Notes: generated from the letters alone by a model not told the origin. Shown: positions 1 to 9,644, counted from the stretch's first letter. The stretch: 64,000 nt of DNA from DATDPM01 sp963841995 (GCA_963841995.1 CAWJEX010000007.1:62001-126000), one strand, 5' to 3'. Numbers and translations: made by a program.

Positions 1-1045
1 GGATAAGGCTCTCGAAGCCGCCCCAACTGAAGCCCATGCCGAAAAGCTTCATGCCGTCGAGCATGGCGACGACCGCCGAATCCGGCGCCGGTTTCAGAAT
101 CATCGCGAAGAGACCGGTGGCGCCGGTGAAATCCCGCGTCCAGAGCGCGTGATTGGGATCCTCGGGAAGGGCAGGGTGGATCACCCGCGCGACCTCGTCC
201 CGCCTTTTGAGCCAGGTCGCCAACATCACGCCGGTTTCCTGATGGCGGGCGAGCCGCACCGAAAGGGTCCGCAAGCCGCGAAGGCCGAGGAAGATTTCAT
301 CCGCCCCCGCCGAATTGCCGACTGCGACCGCCATGGTTTTGACCGCGTGAAAAATCTTTTCGTTGCCGGTCACGATGACGCCCAGCATCGCATCGGAATG
401 GCCTGCAATGTATTTGGTCGCGGCATGCAACACGATATCGACGCCATGCGTGAACGGCTGGAAATACAGCGGCGTTGCCCAGGTATTGTCGATGACCGTC
501 AGGACGCCATGCTTCCGCGCGACCGCGGCGATCGCCGGAACGTCTTGAATTTCGAAGGTGAGCGAACCCGGCGATTCGAGATAGATGACCTTGGTATTCG
601 GCTTGATCAGCGCGGCAATGCCGGCGCCGATCAGTGGATCGTAGTAGGCGACTTCAATGCCAAGTTGGATCAGGACATCGCAGAATTTGCGCGTCGGATT
701 GTAGACCGTATCGACCATCAGCAAATGGTCGCCGGCTTTCAAAGTCGCTAGAAGCGTGATCGCGATCGCCGCCAGCCCCGACGAAACCGAGATCGCGCGG
801 TGGCCGCCTTCGATCTCGGCGATGGCCTGTTCGAAGGCAAAGCTCGCCGGTGTGCCGATGCGGCCGTAATAGACTCCTTCGAAGGGCTTGCGAATCAATT
901 CCCGGAGCTTCGCGACCGTGGGGAACAGCACGGTCGAAGCGTGATAGACGGGCGGATTGACGATGCCGGAATGAGCCTCAGGGGATCGCCCCGCGGTGAT
1001 CAGCTTCGTATCCTTCTTCACGGGTTTTTTTAGGTCTTTTTTCAC
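1..1045 (-). CDS. metC: Cystathionine beta-lyase, C-terminus cut by window edge
   Basis: PLP-dependent Cys/Met metabolism enzyme that would cleave cystathionine to homocysteine, pyruvate and ammonia in the cytoplasm. About 348 residues are visible, out of the roughly 390 usual for the family; the rest lies left of the window. Seen: the YYGRIGTP stretch near residue 60, SVSSGLAA near 86-93 (cofactor phosphate region), and ATKYIAGHSD with the Schiff-base lysine at about residue 211. The start chosen is GTG at 1045, giving a lysine-rich leader (VKKDLKKPVKK) before the conserved TAGRSPEAHSG; no strong ribosome site is visible. It follows sseA by 35 bases on the same strand, so it is probably the last gene of a cysK-sseA-metC transcript. 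A cystathionine gamma-synthase or gamma-lyase cannot be excluded, but the overall pattern fits MetC best. Confidence 0.88.
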   Translation of the reverse strand, partial: MKKDLKKPVKKDTKLITAGRSPEAHSGIVNPPVYHASTVLFPTVAKLRELIRKPFEGVYYGRIGTPASFAFEQAIAEIEGGHRAISVSSGLAAIAITLLATLKAGDHLLMVDTVYNPTRKFCDVLIQLGIEVAYYDPLIGAGIAALIKPNTKVIYLESPGSLTFEIQDVPAIAAVARKHGVLTVIDNTWATPLYFQPFTHGVDIVLHAATKYIAGHSDAMLGVIVTGNEKIFHAVKTMAVAVGNSAGADEIFLGLRGLRTLSVRLARHQETGVMLATWLKRRDEVARVIHPALPEDPNHALWTRDFTGATGLFAMILKPAPDSAVVAMLDGMKLFGMGFSWGGFESLI

Positions 1046-1080
1046 GTTATTCGCTAGCGGAGGCCGGCCCTTCGCCGCCG

Positions 1081-1932
1081 CTAGGGTTCGATCGGGGTAT
1101 CGGCTTGCGCTCCCCACTCCGACCACGATCCGTCATAGACCGCAGCGTCGCGCCGCCCGAGAAGATAAAGGGCAAACGCCAGGGCCGACGCGGTGACGCC
1201 GGAACCGCAGCTGGCAACGATCGGTTTTGTGAGATCAATACCCGCCGCCGAGAAGCGATGAGCCAGTTTATCGGCGGGAAGCAGCGTCTTCGTCGCTGGA
1301 TCGAGAATTTCCGGATAGGGAAGATTGACGGATCCCGGAATATGCCCGGGGCGCACACCCGGCCGCGGCTCCGGTTCCTTCGCCGCAAAGCGCGCCGCCG
1401 AACGTGCGTCGACGACTTGCTCGGCTTTCGATTTCACATTGGCGCGCATCTGATCGATATCGCGCACCAACAGATGATTCATCCGCGAGGTGAAATGGCG
1501 GCGATGCGGCGTCGCCTCGCCGGATTCGACGGGACGGCTTTCGTCGCGCCATTTCGGAAGACCGCCGTTCAGAACCGCGACGTCCTCATGGCCGAAGACG
1601 CGGAACATCCACCACACCCGCGCCGCGCTGAACAGCCCAGCGCCGTCGTAAATCACGACGCGGCTGCCATCGCCCAGTCCCATCCGGCGCATATGGGAGG
1701 AAAACTTCTCCGACGATGGAAGCATGTGCGGATAGGGCGAGCTCTTGTCCGAGATCTCGTCGATATCGAAGAACACGGCGCCCGGAATATGCGCCTCCTT
1801 GTACTCGGCCAAGGCGTCGCGGTTCTGCGACGGCATATACCACGAGCCGTCGACCACGCGCACGTCGGGCGCGGAGAGATGTTTGGCCAGCCAATCGGTT
1901 TCGACCAAAGCCTCGGAATGCTTGTAACTCAT
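1081..1932 (-). CDS. sseA: 3-mercaptopyruvate sulfurtransferase (tandem rhodanese)
   Basis: Transfers sulfur from 3-mercaptopyruvate to thiol acceptors. The protein has two rhodanese domains: an inactive N-terminal one (about residues 10-130) and a catalytic C-terminal one whose loop reads CGSGVTAS, with the active cysteine near residue 242; this loop is the signature that separates mercaptopyruvate from thiosulfate sulfurtransferases. With the ATG at 1932 the protein has 283 residues, a normal length, and GAGGAA lies 7 bases upstream. A GTG at 1989 also has a good GGGAGG site and would add 19 residues with no family equivalent, so I prefer 1932. It sits between cysK and metC on the same strand, which fits a sulfur amino acid operon. 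Confidence 0.93.
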   Translation of the reverse strand: MSYKHSEALVETDWLAKHLSAPDVRVVDGSWYMPSQNRDALAEYKEAHIPGAVFFDIDEISDKSSPYPHMLPSSEKFSSHMRRMGLGDGSRVVIYDGAGLFSAARVWWMFRVFGHEDVAVLNGGLPKWRDESRPVESGEATPHRRHFTSRMNHLLVRDIDQMRANVKSKAEQVVDARSAARFAAKEPEPRPGVRPGHIPGSVNLPYPEILDPATKTLLPADKLAHRFSAAGIDLTKPIVASCGSGVTASALAFALYLLGRRDAAVYDGSWSEWGAQADTPIEP

Positions 1933-2025
1933 CGGCCATTTCCTCGGTTCGAACGGATAAACATTGGGCGCGGTTTCGGCAATCGTCACTTTGTAAATTC
2001 CTCCCAAAGATTAAATAGGGCGGAC

Positions 2026-3024
2026 CTAAAGCCAGTCGGGGACCGGCAGGTTGCGTTCCTTCAGGAACGCCGGATTGAACAGCTTGCTCTGATAGCGGGT
2101 GCCGTAATCGCACAGGATTGTGACAATCCTATGGCCAGGGCCGAGCTCTTTGGCCAGTCTCACCGCACCCGCAACATTGATTCCGGTCGAACCGCCGACG
2201 ACCAATCCCTCGTGCTTCAGGAGATCGAAGATGATCGGCAGCGCTTCGGCATCCGGAATCTGAAAGGCATCGTCGACGGGAGCGCCTTCCAAATTCTTGG
2301 TGATGCGGCCCTGGCCGATGCCCTCGGTAATCGAGCTGCCCTCGGCCTTTAATTCTCCGTGCTTATAGTAGTTATAGAGAGCGGCACCCATGGGATCGGA
2401 CAGCACGATGCGGATTTTCGGATCGCGCTCCTTCAAGGCCATGCCGACTCCCGCCAGCGTCCCGCCGGTTCCGACCGCGCAGGTGAAGCCGTCGATCTTT
2501 CCGTCGCACTGGTCCCAGATTTCGGGAGCCGTGGTTTCGTAATGGGCGCGGCGGTTGGCAACATTGTCGAACTGATTGGCCCAGATCGCGCCATGGGGTT
2601 CGGTCTTGGCGAGATCGTTGGCCAGCCGCTCGGAATATTTGACGTAATTCATCGGGTCTTTATACGGGACGGCGGGCACTAAGCGAAGATCGGCGCCGCA
2701 GAGCCGGAGCATATCTTTTTTCTCCTGGCTCTGGGTTTCCGGCATGACGATGACGCTGCGATAGCCCAGCGCATTGGCAACCAGGGCCAGGCCGATCCCG
2801 GTGTTGCCGGCGGTACCTTCGACGATGGTGCCGCCGGGCCGCAGTTGGCCGCGCTCTTCGGCATCGCGCACGATATAGAGGGCGGCGCGATCCTTTACCG
2901 ACCCGCCGGGATTGAGAAATTCGGCCTTGCCGAGGATCTCGCAGCCGGTGGCTTCCGACACCCGCCGCAGCTTGATCAGCGGGGTGTTACCGATTGCGTC
3001 CGCGAAGCCGTTCCGGATATCCAT
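2026..3024 (-). CDS. cysK: Cysteine synthase family protein (O-acetylserine sulfhydrylase)
   Basis: PLP fold-type II enzyme expected to make cysteine from O-acetylserine and sulfide. Visible motifs: IGNTPLIKL at residues 11-19, NPGGSVKDR with the PLP lysine at about 44, EGTAGNTGIGLA (substrate and phosphate loop) and VGTGGTLAGVG. The ATG at 3024 gives 332 residues and starts just before the conserved NTPLIKL; a longer reading frame to 3120 adds 32 residues with no family match. The ribosome site is weak. It appears to be the first gene of cysK-sseA-metC and is divergent from the ABC importer. A cystathionine beta-synthase role is possible because the two families share this fold, but no CBS regulatory domain is present. 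Confidence 0.9.
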   Translation of the reverse strand: MDIRNGFADAIGNTPLIKLRRVSEATGCEILGKAEFLNPGGSVKDRAALYIVRDAEERGQLRPGGTIVEGTAGNTGIGLALVANALGYRSVIVMPETQSQEKKDMLRLCGADLRLVPAVPYKDPMNYVKYSERLANDLAKTEPHGAIWANQFDNVANRRAHYETTAPEIWDQCDGKIDGFTCAVGTGGTLAGVGMALKERDPKIRIVLSDPMGAALYNYYKHGELKAEGSSITEGIGQGRITKNLEGAPVDDAFQIPDAEALPIIFDLLKHEGLVVGGSTGINVAGAVRLAKELGPGHRIVTILCDYGTRYQSKLFNPAFLKERNLPVPDWL

Positions 3025-3159
3025 AATTTTTCTGTAAATAGATAGAGTTTTACGTGGCGAGGCCGGGATACTAATCGCCTCGGTTTCAGGGATCAAGAGA
3101 TGCGAAGAAGTCGAGGACACGCTTGCTTCGTGAAATTTCAGGCCCGATCATCGGTCCCG

Positions 3160-4775
3160 ATGGATTTCTTTTCCGGGGGGCCGGCGGGCGTTCCTGAAGG
3201 GCGGGGTGGCGGCGCTCGCGGGCGTGGCCCTGCCGCCTCCGCTGAAGGCCGCGGTTCCATCCGATGTCTTCGTGATGGCGCTTGAAATCGACGACGTCAT
3301 CAGCCTCGATCCCGCGGAACTTTTCGAATTCACCGGCGCGGAAATCGCCGGCAATATATACGACCGTCTGCTTTATTTTGATTCCGAGGAACCGGACAAA
3401 ATCATCGGCGGCGTCGCCCGGTCCTGGGATGTCTCGGACGATGGCCTGAGTTTCCGTTTCCGACTTCGCCCCGGAATCACCTTTCAGTCCGGCAATTCCC
3501 TAAGCGCAAACGACGCCGCCTATTCGCTGCAGCGGACGATACGGCTCGGCAAAACGCCGTCCTTCATCCTGGCTCAATTCGGCTTCACCCCGGACACTGT
3601 GAGCGAACGGATCGTGGCCGAGGATTCGGAAACCCTGGTCATCCGAACCACCCGCGTTTTTGCGCCGTCTTTCTTTTTCGCGTGTCTCACCTGCGCTTGC
3701 GCATCGATCGTCGACAGCAAACTCGTTCAAGCCCACGAGCAGAACGGCGATGTCGGCAACAAATGGCTGCGCACGCGCTCGGCCGGCTCCGGCCCGTTCG
3801 GCCTGCGCGTCTGGAAGCCCAACGAGATCGTCATTCTCGACCGGTTCGATAATTGCTGGCGGGGAAAATCCGCCATGGAGACCGTTTTCCTTCGTCATAT
3901 CGCCGAGCCCGGCGTGCAGCGGCTGCTGATCGAGCGCGGGGATATCGACGTGGCGCGCAATCTCGGCCCCGATCAGGCGGCCGGGCTGGCCGGCAATCCC
4001 GGTTTGCGCCCCCACACCGTCCGCAAGGACGGGCTCTATTACATCGGGACTCAATCAGCAGAACGAATTCTTGCGCAAAGCCGAAGTCAGGAAGGCGTTC
4101 CGCTATCTCGTCGACTATGACGGCATTGCAAAAACAATTCTGCGCGGCCAAGCCGAAATCCATCAGACGATCATTCCCGCCGGATATCTGGGCGCACTCG
4201 ACGACCGGCCGTATTCCTGGAAACTCGATGAAGCGAAACGATTATTGGCGACGGCCGGATTGGGCGACGGCTTTGCCGTCACCGTCGATGTCCGCAATAC
4301 CCAGCCCGATCTCGACATGGCACAATCGCTTCAGGCCGGCTTCGCCCAAGCCGGGATCACGCTTCGCCTGATTCCGGGTGACGGCAAGCAAGTGCTGACC
4401 AAATATCGGGCCCGCCATCACGATATCTATTTCGGGCGCTGGGGATCGGATTATCGCGACCCGCACAGCAATGCCCAGGCTTTCGCCAGCAACCCCGACA
4501 ATTCCGATGCGGCGAAGGTCAAAACGCTGGCCTGGCGCAATAGCTGGGAAATTCCTGATTTGTCGCGATCGACCGACGAGGCGGTCGGCGAACGCGATCC
4601 GGAGAAACGCGCGGCGCTCTATCATGAAATTCAACGCCGCGTGCTGGATGACTCGCCCTTCGTTGTTCTTTTCCAAGAGGTCGATCTCGCCGTCGAGCGC
4701 CGCGAATTGCATGGCTTCGTGATGGGGGAGGGATTCGACACGGTCTTTTATCGCGAGGTGACGAAAAGCTCGTGA
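3160..4775 (+). pseudogene. ABC importer substrate-binding protein (SBP_bac_5), Tat signal, two frameshifts
   Basis: Periplasmic solute-binding protein of the peptide/nickel family. The ATG at 3160 reads MDFFSGG and then, if one G of the six-G run at 3175-3180 is dropped, continues as a classic twin-arginine signal (RRAFLKGGVAALAGVAL) into the mature protein. A second frame change lies at about 4047-4050, where GGGACTC should be GGACTC to give YYIGLNQQNEFLRKAEVRKAF. With both extra bases removed the gene encodes about 537 residues, the normal length. It has the usual features: an LRPGITFQSG segment, a KWLRTRSAGSGPFGL stretch, and a C-terminal lobe ending VFYREVTKSS. The next gene overlaps its stop. 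Either a decayed gene or two sequencing insertions. Confidence 0.85.
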
Positions 4776-5803
4776 GGCATTCGTCTATCATCGCCGGTGC
4801 GGTCCGTAACGTCGTGGCCGCCGCCCTCACTCTATTCGGCCTTCTGATCGTAACCTTCGTCATCGGGCGGATGCTGCCCATCGATCCGGTCTTGGCCGCG
4901 GTCGGCGACCGGGCACCCGCGGAGGTGATCGCAAAAGCACGCGCCGAAATGGGGCTCGATCTGCCCCTCTACCGGCAATTCTGGATTTACGCCGGCCATG
5001 CTATGCACGGCGATTTCGGCAAATCGGTTTTGACGGCGCAACCAGTGATATCGGACATTAAGCGGGTTTTTCCCGCGACGCTCGAACTTGCCACCAGCGC
5101 CACCCTGCTTGGCGTGCTGCTGGGAATTCCGCTCGGTGTCGCCGCGGCGGTTTGGCGCGGAAGATGGCCCGATCATGTGGCGCGCATCTTCGGCCTGATC
5201 GGTTATTCGGTGCCGGTGTTCTGGCTAGGCCTCATGGGGCTTCTGCTCTTTTACGCGCGGCTGGGGTGGACCGGCGGCCCCGGCCGGCTCGATATTTATC
5301 ACGAAGGCCTGATCACTCCCGTCACCGGTTCGATCTTGATTGACAGCCTGTCGGCGGGAAACAGCGCCGTGTTCGCGGATGCGCTGCGGCACTTGATGCT
5401 CCCGGCCTCAATCCTCGCCTTCTTTCTGCTGGCTTATTTGAGCCGGATGACGCGCAGCTTCATGATCGGCGCTCTGGCGCGGGAATACGTCACGGTGGCG
5501 CGGATCAAGGGACTTTCCGAATTCCGGGTGGTTTGGGTTCACGCCTTCGGCAATATCCTGGTGCCGCTCATCACCGTCATCGCTCTTGCTTACGGCGGAT
5601 TGCTCGAAGGCTCGGTATTGACGGAGACCGTCTTCGCCTGGCCGGGGCTGGGGCTTTACATCACCCATTCGCTTCTCAGCGCCGACATGAACGCGGTTCT
5701 CGGCGGCACGCTGGTCGTCGGTTGCGTGTTCATCCTGCTCAATCTGCTGGCGGAGCTTCTTTACCCGGTTCTCGATCCGCGGCTGCGAAGGAGCGAGAAA
5801 TGA
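4772..5803 (+). CDS. Peptide/nickel ABC transporter permease, DppB type
   Basis: Inner-membrane permease of a peptide/nickel-type importer, 343 residues, intact. It has an N-terminal membrane anchor (about residues 10-32), the conserved YAGHAMHGDFGKSV region, and further hydrophobic segments that form the BPD_transp_1 core. The EAA loop that contacts the ATPases reads REYVTVARIKGLSEFRVVWVHAFGN. The start is GTG at 4772, overlapping the end of the binding-protein gene by four bases, so translation is likely coupled. It ends inside the ATGA that starts the second permease. Substrate unknown; the family covers dipeptides, oligopeptides, nickel and some sugars. Confidence 0.93.
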   Translation: MRHSSIIAGAVRNVVAAALTLFGLLIVTFVIGRMLPIDPVLAAVGDRAPAEVIAKARAEMGLDLPLYRQFWIYAGHAMHGDFGKSVLTAQPVISDIKRVFPATLELATSATLLGVLLGIPLGVAAAVWRGRWPDHVARIFGLIGYSVPVFWLGLMGLLLFYARLGWTGGPGRLDIYHEGLITPVTGSILIDSLSAGNSAVFADALRHLMLPASILAFFLLAYLSRMTRSFMIGALAREYVTVARIKGLSEFRVVWVHAFGNILVPLITVIALAYGGLLEGSVLTETVFAWPGLGLYITHSLLSADMNAVLGGTLVVGCVFILLNLLAELLYPVLDPRLRRSEK

Positions 5804-6669
5804 GCGAAACACTCGCGCTCGATCCCATCCCTCTAGGATTCGTGGAATCGATCCGGGATCTCGCCCGGAACCGGCTGGCGTTGCTGGGTTTCATCCTCAT
5901 CGGGGCGGTCATTCTTGCGGCGCTTCTTGCACCGGTCATTGCGCCCTATTCGCCGGTGGCCCAGGATTTAGCAAATCGTCTCTTGCCGCCGAGTGCCTCG
6001 CATCTTCTCGGCACCGATGAGCTGGGCCGCGACATACTCAGCCGCATTCTCTTCGGCGCGCGGACGACCTTGAAGATCGTCAGTCTCGTGGCGGTCATCG
6101 TCGCACCCATCGGATTGTTCATCGGCATATCCGCCGGATATTTCGGCGGCATGGTCGAATCCGCGCTGATGCGGATCACCGACGTGTTTCTGGCGTTTCC
6201 CAAACTCATTTTGGCCTTGGCGCTCGTAGCGGCCCTGGGCCCCGGCTTGGACAACGCCATTGTCGCGATTGCCGCCACGTCCTGGCCGGTCTATGCGCGG
6301 GTGGCGCGGGCGGAAGCCGCCGCGATCCGGCAAGCCGAATTCATCGCGGCCGTACGGCTGCTCGGCGCATCGCCGGCGCGGATTCTGCTCCGCCACATTG
6401 CACCGCTGTGCCTTGGCTCCGTCGTCGTCCGGCTTGCCCTCGATATGGCCGGGGTGGTGCTCACCGCCGCCGGCCTCGGCTTCCTGGGCTTGGGCGCGCA
6501 GCCGCCAACACCCGAATGGGGTGCGATGATGGCCGCCGGCCGGCAGTACCTTACGGATCAGTGGTGGGTTGCGGCCATGCCGGGCTTTGCCATTCTGTGG
6601 GCGAGCCTCGGCTTCAACCTCTTGGGCGACGGCATCCGCGATTTTCTCGATCCGCGGAGGAATCGATGA
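5800..6669 (+). CDS. Peptide/nickel ABC transporter permease, DppC type
   Basis: Second permease of the importer, 289 residues, intact. It shows the N-terminal OppC-type segment (ARNRLALLGFILIGAVI), the typical HLLGTDELGRDILSR signature that follows the first membrane helix, the EAA loop around AAAIRQAEFIAAVRLLGASP, and the terminal signature GDGIRDFLDPR. The start is ATG at 5800, sharing ATGA with the stop of the first permease; its own stop TGA in turn overlaps the ATG of the first ATPase at 6666. Such four-base overlaps through the operon imply one tightly coupled transcript. In contrast to its neighbours it shows no frameshift. Confidence 0.94.
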   Translation: MSETLALDPIPLGFVESIRDLARNRLALLGFILIGAVILAALLAPVIAPYSPVAQDLANRLLPPSASHLLGTDELGRDILSRILFGARTTLKIVSLVAVIVAPIGLFIGISAGYFGGMVESALMRITDVFLAFPKLILALALVAALGPGLDNAIVAIAATSWPVYARVARAEAAAIRQAEFIAAVRLLGASPARILLRHIAPLCLGSVVVRLALDMAGVVLTAAGLGFLGLGAQPPTPEWGAMMAAGRQYLTDQWWVAAMPGFAILWASLGFNLLGDGIRDFLDPRRNR

Positions 6670-7503
6670 CGCCGCTGCTTCGGGTCGAAGATTTGCGGGT
6701 GAGCTTCCCGGGCGTTTCCGGCCATATCGACGCCGTGCGTGGAATCAGCTTCGATCTAGGCCGCGAAAAGCTCGGATTGGTCGGCGAGTCGGGTTCCGGA
6801 AAATCGACCGTCGCGCGGGCGCTGCTGCGCCTCGTGCCTAAGCCGGGCATCGTCTCGGCACGGCGGCTGGAACTCGATGGAATCGATCTTTCGCGCTTGA
6901 GCGAAGCCGAAATGCGCGGCCGGCGCGGCCGGCGGATATCGATGATCCTCCAAGACCCCCGATTTTCGCTCAACCCGGTGATGAGCGTGGGCCGTCAAAT
7001 CATGGAATCGCGGCTCGCCCATTTCAACGATTCGGCGGCGCAGGTTCGCGCGCAAGCGCTTGCCATGCTCGACGCGGTCGGCATCCGCGATCCGGCGCGG
7101 GTCTTCGATGCCTATGCCCACGAATTATCGGGCGGCGAGGGTCAACGAGTTCATGATCGCCATGATGCTGACGGCCGAACCCGCGGTGCTCGTCGCCGAT
7201 GAGCCGACCTCCGCCCTCGATGTCACCCTGCGCGGGCAAGTGCTCTCCCTGCTCGATGACTTGGTTGCGAGGCAGGGCAGGGGATTGCTGATCATTTCCC
7301 ACGATCTCGGTCTCGTCGCTTCGTTTTGCGACCGGATCCTGGTCATGTATGCGGGACGGATCGTCGAATCCTTGCGCGCCGATGAGATTGCCGGCGCCCA
7401 GCATCCTTACACCCGGGCTCTGTGGGCGGCGCGGCCAAGTCTCGATAAGCCGGCGTCCGTATTGCCAACGATCCCGCGCGATCCGGCTTGGGCCAATTCA
7501 TGA
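6666..7503 (+). pseudogene. ABC importer ATPase, DppD type, one frameshift
   Basis: Cytoplasmic ATPase of the importer. The Walker A reads GESGSGKST near residue 40, the Q-loop ILQDPRFSLNP near 100, the signature HELSGGEGQR, and after the frame change the Walker B VLVADEPTSALD and the H-loop IISHDLGLV. The two halves are in different frames: around 7150 the sequence GAGTTCATG should be GAGTCATG to run from GQRV into MIAMMLTAEP. Correcting that single T gives 278 residues, somewhat short for the family (about 320), with a reduced C-terminal extension. The start ATG at 6666 has GGAGGAATCG in front. Unrepaired, the protein would end shortly after the signature motif and could not bind ATP productively. 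Confidence 0.85.
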
Positions 7504-8239
7504 TCGAAGTTCGCGCTCTCACCGTCCGCTTTCCCGGTCGCGAGAAGCCGGCGGTGTCTGACGTGTCGTTCCGTGTTGCAGCGGGTGAGGCTTTCGGTTT
7601 GGTGGGCGAATCGGGCTGCGGCAAGACCACGGTGCTGCGTGCGCTGGCCGGCCTTCTTGCCGGCTGGACGGGCGAGATCGAGCTCGCCGGACGTCGACGA
7701 TCACCAAATAAATTCAAAGCGTTGCCGAATATTGTGCAGATGGTGTTTCAAGAATCCCTTTGGGTCCCTGCACCCGAATCACACGATCGAGCGCGTGCTC
7801 TTCGAACCGATCGCTATTCACAAACTCGATCGTGCCGAACAGCGCATGGTCGAAGCGTTGGGAAGCGTCGGGCTGCCGGCGCGGTTCCGGCATCGGCTTC
7901 CCCATCAGCTTTCCGGTGGGGAACGTCAGCGCGTGGCCATCGCCCGGGCGCTGATCTTGAGCCCGAAGATTTTGCTGCTGGACGAACCGACTTCGGCCCT
8001 CGACGTCTCGGTTCAAGCGGAAGTGGTGAACCTATTGCAGCAGCTGCGTGGGGAATTGGGCCTTACTTATCTCCTGGTGAGCCATGACCTGCCGCTCGTC
8101 GCCCATATGTGCGAGCGCTGCGCGGTGATGCGGTCGGGCGAAATCATCGAAGACCTTACGAATGCCGATCTGCGGGCAGGAAAAGTGAGAGAAGTCTTAT
8201 ACCCACGAATTTCTGGCGGCGAGCCGTTACGCGGCTTGA
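7500..8239 (+). pseudogene. ABC importer ATPase, DppF type, two frameshifts
   Basis: Second ATPase of the importer. The start ATG at 7500 overlaps the stop of the first ATPase as ATGA. Visible: Walker A GESGCGKTT near residue 40, Q-loop, signature HQLSGGERQR, Walker B LLLDEPTSALD, H-loop LVSHDLPLV. A first extra base at about 7752 (CAAGAATCCC for CAAGATCCC) breaks the Q-loop region, which should read FQDPFGSLHPNHTI. A second at about 8197 (GTCTTATACC for GTCTATACC) hides the normal ending VYTHEFLAASRYAA and the stop TGA at 8237. Both corrected, the gene gives 245 residues. Directly after it lies a copy of the repeat element (8245), whose first TAG would stop the shifted frame. Confidence 0.83.
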
Positions 8240-8244
8240 ATTCT

Positions 8245-8512
8245 TAGAGCATGATCTTGTCAGTTCGAATCGGCTGCGTTGCGCCTTTGGTGCGGCGATC
8301 CGCTAGGCGCGCCGTGAAGGGCGGGGGCATCGGCCGAGCGGCGCAACGCCGCGGGCACCCGCCAAAGCGCAACCCAGAGGGCCGGGGTCTTTTGCGCCGC
8401 GGGCAGGAGAAGCGCGAAGCGCGTAGCAGGGACTACGGGCGAGCGCTTCGACGACGCTGCGGCGCAAAATACTTCCGGCGCAGCCAGTTCCAACTGACAA
8501 GATCATGCTCTA
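8245..8512. repeat. Repeat element copy 1, MITE-like, 21-bp terminal inverted repeats
   Basis: A 268-bp element lying between two convergent genes. The left end TAGAGCATGATC... (8245-8265) is the exact reverse complement of the right end (8492-8512), 21 bases in each arm. Inside is a second inverted repeat: TTTTGCGCCGC near 8389-8399 and GCGGCGCAAAA near 8459-8470, enclosing about 60 bp that itself holds a dyad. A second long copy occurs at 15717-16029 in the opposite orientation with the centre flipped, and a solo end at 9613-9644. There is no transposase in it, so it would have to be mobilised in trans. Open frames through it are artefacts. Confidence 0.85.
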
Positions 8513-9116
8513 GCCCGCGCCCCATTGGCGCCGAACCTTGTCGCGGTTAAGGGCCAGCCATTGCAGCGTGATCAGCGCGGTCGCATTGTCGATCTTCCGC
8601 GCCTCGAGCAGCTTTACGGTTTCCGAAAACGGCATGACGACGACCTTGATGTCTTCATGCTCGTGCGGCTGGCCGAAAATGCCCCCGGCGCCGCTCGCAT
8701 CGAACTCGGGCGCAATAAATCGCGATGGTCTCCGAAACCGCCCCCGGACTTGCCAAATAATGGGCGATCGGGATGAGATCGCTGATTTGGCAATTGGCTT
8801 CTTCGACCGCCTCGCGAATCACCACGTCTTCGGCGGTTTCGCCTTCTTCGATGATTCCGGCAACGATTTCGAAAAGCCAGGGCGGCCTGCCGGATGCATA
8901 GGCGCCGACGCGGAATTGCTCGATCATTACGACTTCGTCCCGAATCGGATCGTAGGGCAGGACGGCGGCGGCGTGGCCGCGTTCGAAGACTTCCCGGGTC
9001 ATTTCGTCGCTCCAGCCGCCACGAAACAAGCGATGCCGCAGGCGATAGCGGTCGACGCGGAAATAACCACGGAAAACCTCGATTTTCTCGAGGATCTCGA
9101 CGTCATCCTGGTTCAT
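8510..9116 (-). pseudogene. NUDIX hydrolase (ADP-ribose pyrophosphatase type), one frameshift
   Basis: Hydrolase of nucleoside diphosphates linked to another moiety, probably ADP-ribose or similar. The Nudix box is visible around residues 96-118 with the conserved G, REAVEEA and E positions (GIIEEGETAEDVVIREAVEE). It is followed by LASPGAVSETIAIYCA, a region typical of ADP-ribose pyrophosphatases. At about 8697 one extra base (plus-strand CGAACTC for CGACTC) shifts the frame; corrected, the protein goes on through HEHEDIKVVVMPF to 201 residues. The ATG at 9116 has GGGAG five bases upstream. Its TAG stop is exactly the terminal TAG of the repeat element at 8510-8512. The pentapeptide-repeat gene ends 16 bases upstream on the same strand. 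Confidence 0.82.
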
Positions 9117-9132
9117 GGATACTCCCGAGGGA

Positions 9133-9531
9133 TCAGCGCGTTTTGCAATTGAGGGCGGCGTGCAGCGCCTTGGGCGAGATGGTACATCCCATGAGATTGG
9201 CCCGCCACAAATCCGTGTTGGTGAAAATGGCGCCGCTAAACCGCGCGCCGCGCAAATCGGCATGACTGAGATCCGCACGAGTCAAATCGGCGCCCTGAAG
9301 ATCGGCGTCGCGCAGCGAGGCGCTGGTCAGATTGGCGCCGGACAAATTGGCTTGCCCGAGTTTCGCCCCCGACAAATCGGCCTCGCGCAAATCGGCCTCC
9401 CGAAGATCGGCGGCCTGAAGACTAGCGTTCCGCAGATCCGCGCCCACCAAGTCGGCGCGACGCCCCTCGCGGGCATTGCGCAGCCATTTGCGGTGATTTT
9501 GGAGGATTTCTTTCAGATTGGGTCCGGCCAT
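9133..9531 (-). CDS. Pentapeptide-repeat protein
   Basis: A 132-residue protein made mostly of A(D/N)LXX pentapeptide repeats from about residue 26 to 112 (for example ADLRNASLQAADLREADLRE), which fold as a right-handed square beta-helix. The N-terminus MAGPNLKEILQNHRKWLRN is a short helical cap also seen in other proteobacterial members. No signal peptide or membrane segment is visible, so it is probably cytoplasmic. The role is not known; some family members mimic DNA and protect gyrase, but nothing here shows that this one does. It lies 16 bases in front of the NUDIX gene and probably shares its transcript. Confidence 0.88.
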   Translation of the reverse strand: MAGPNLKEILQNHRKWLRNAREGRRADLVGADLRNASLQAADLREADLREADLSGAKLGQANLSGANLTSASLRDADLQGADLTRADLSHADLRGARFSGAIFTNTDLWRANLMGCTISPKALHAALNCKTR

Positions 9532-9612
9532 GCCTTATGCCCCGCGTCTGTTTCCGGCATCTTCGGCGTCCTCTTCCTTTCCTGTCAACGAAGCTGAGCA
9601 CGACTTTGTCTG

Positions 9613-9644
9613 CGGCCGGTTCCAACTGACAAGATCATGCTCTA
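9613..9644. repeat. Solo end of the repeat element
   Basis: Thirty-two bases matching the right end of the element found at 8245-8512 and 15717-16029: GGCCGGTTCC followed by the complete 21-base terminal arm (9624-9644) ending CATGCTCTA. The rest of the element is absent, so this is either a remnant after deletion or an independently placed end. It lies upstream of the exported beta-propeller gene. Confidence 0.7.

Noticed and set aside
1105..2352. 415-codon plus-strand frame
   Set aside because: It is the antisense shadow of sseA and cysK, which have clear conserved motifs on the minus strand.
7100..7200. Programmed frameshift in the first importer ATPase
   Set aside because: There is no slippery heptamer or downstream structure at the site, and the neighbouring genes carry similar single-base insertions.
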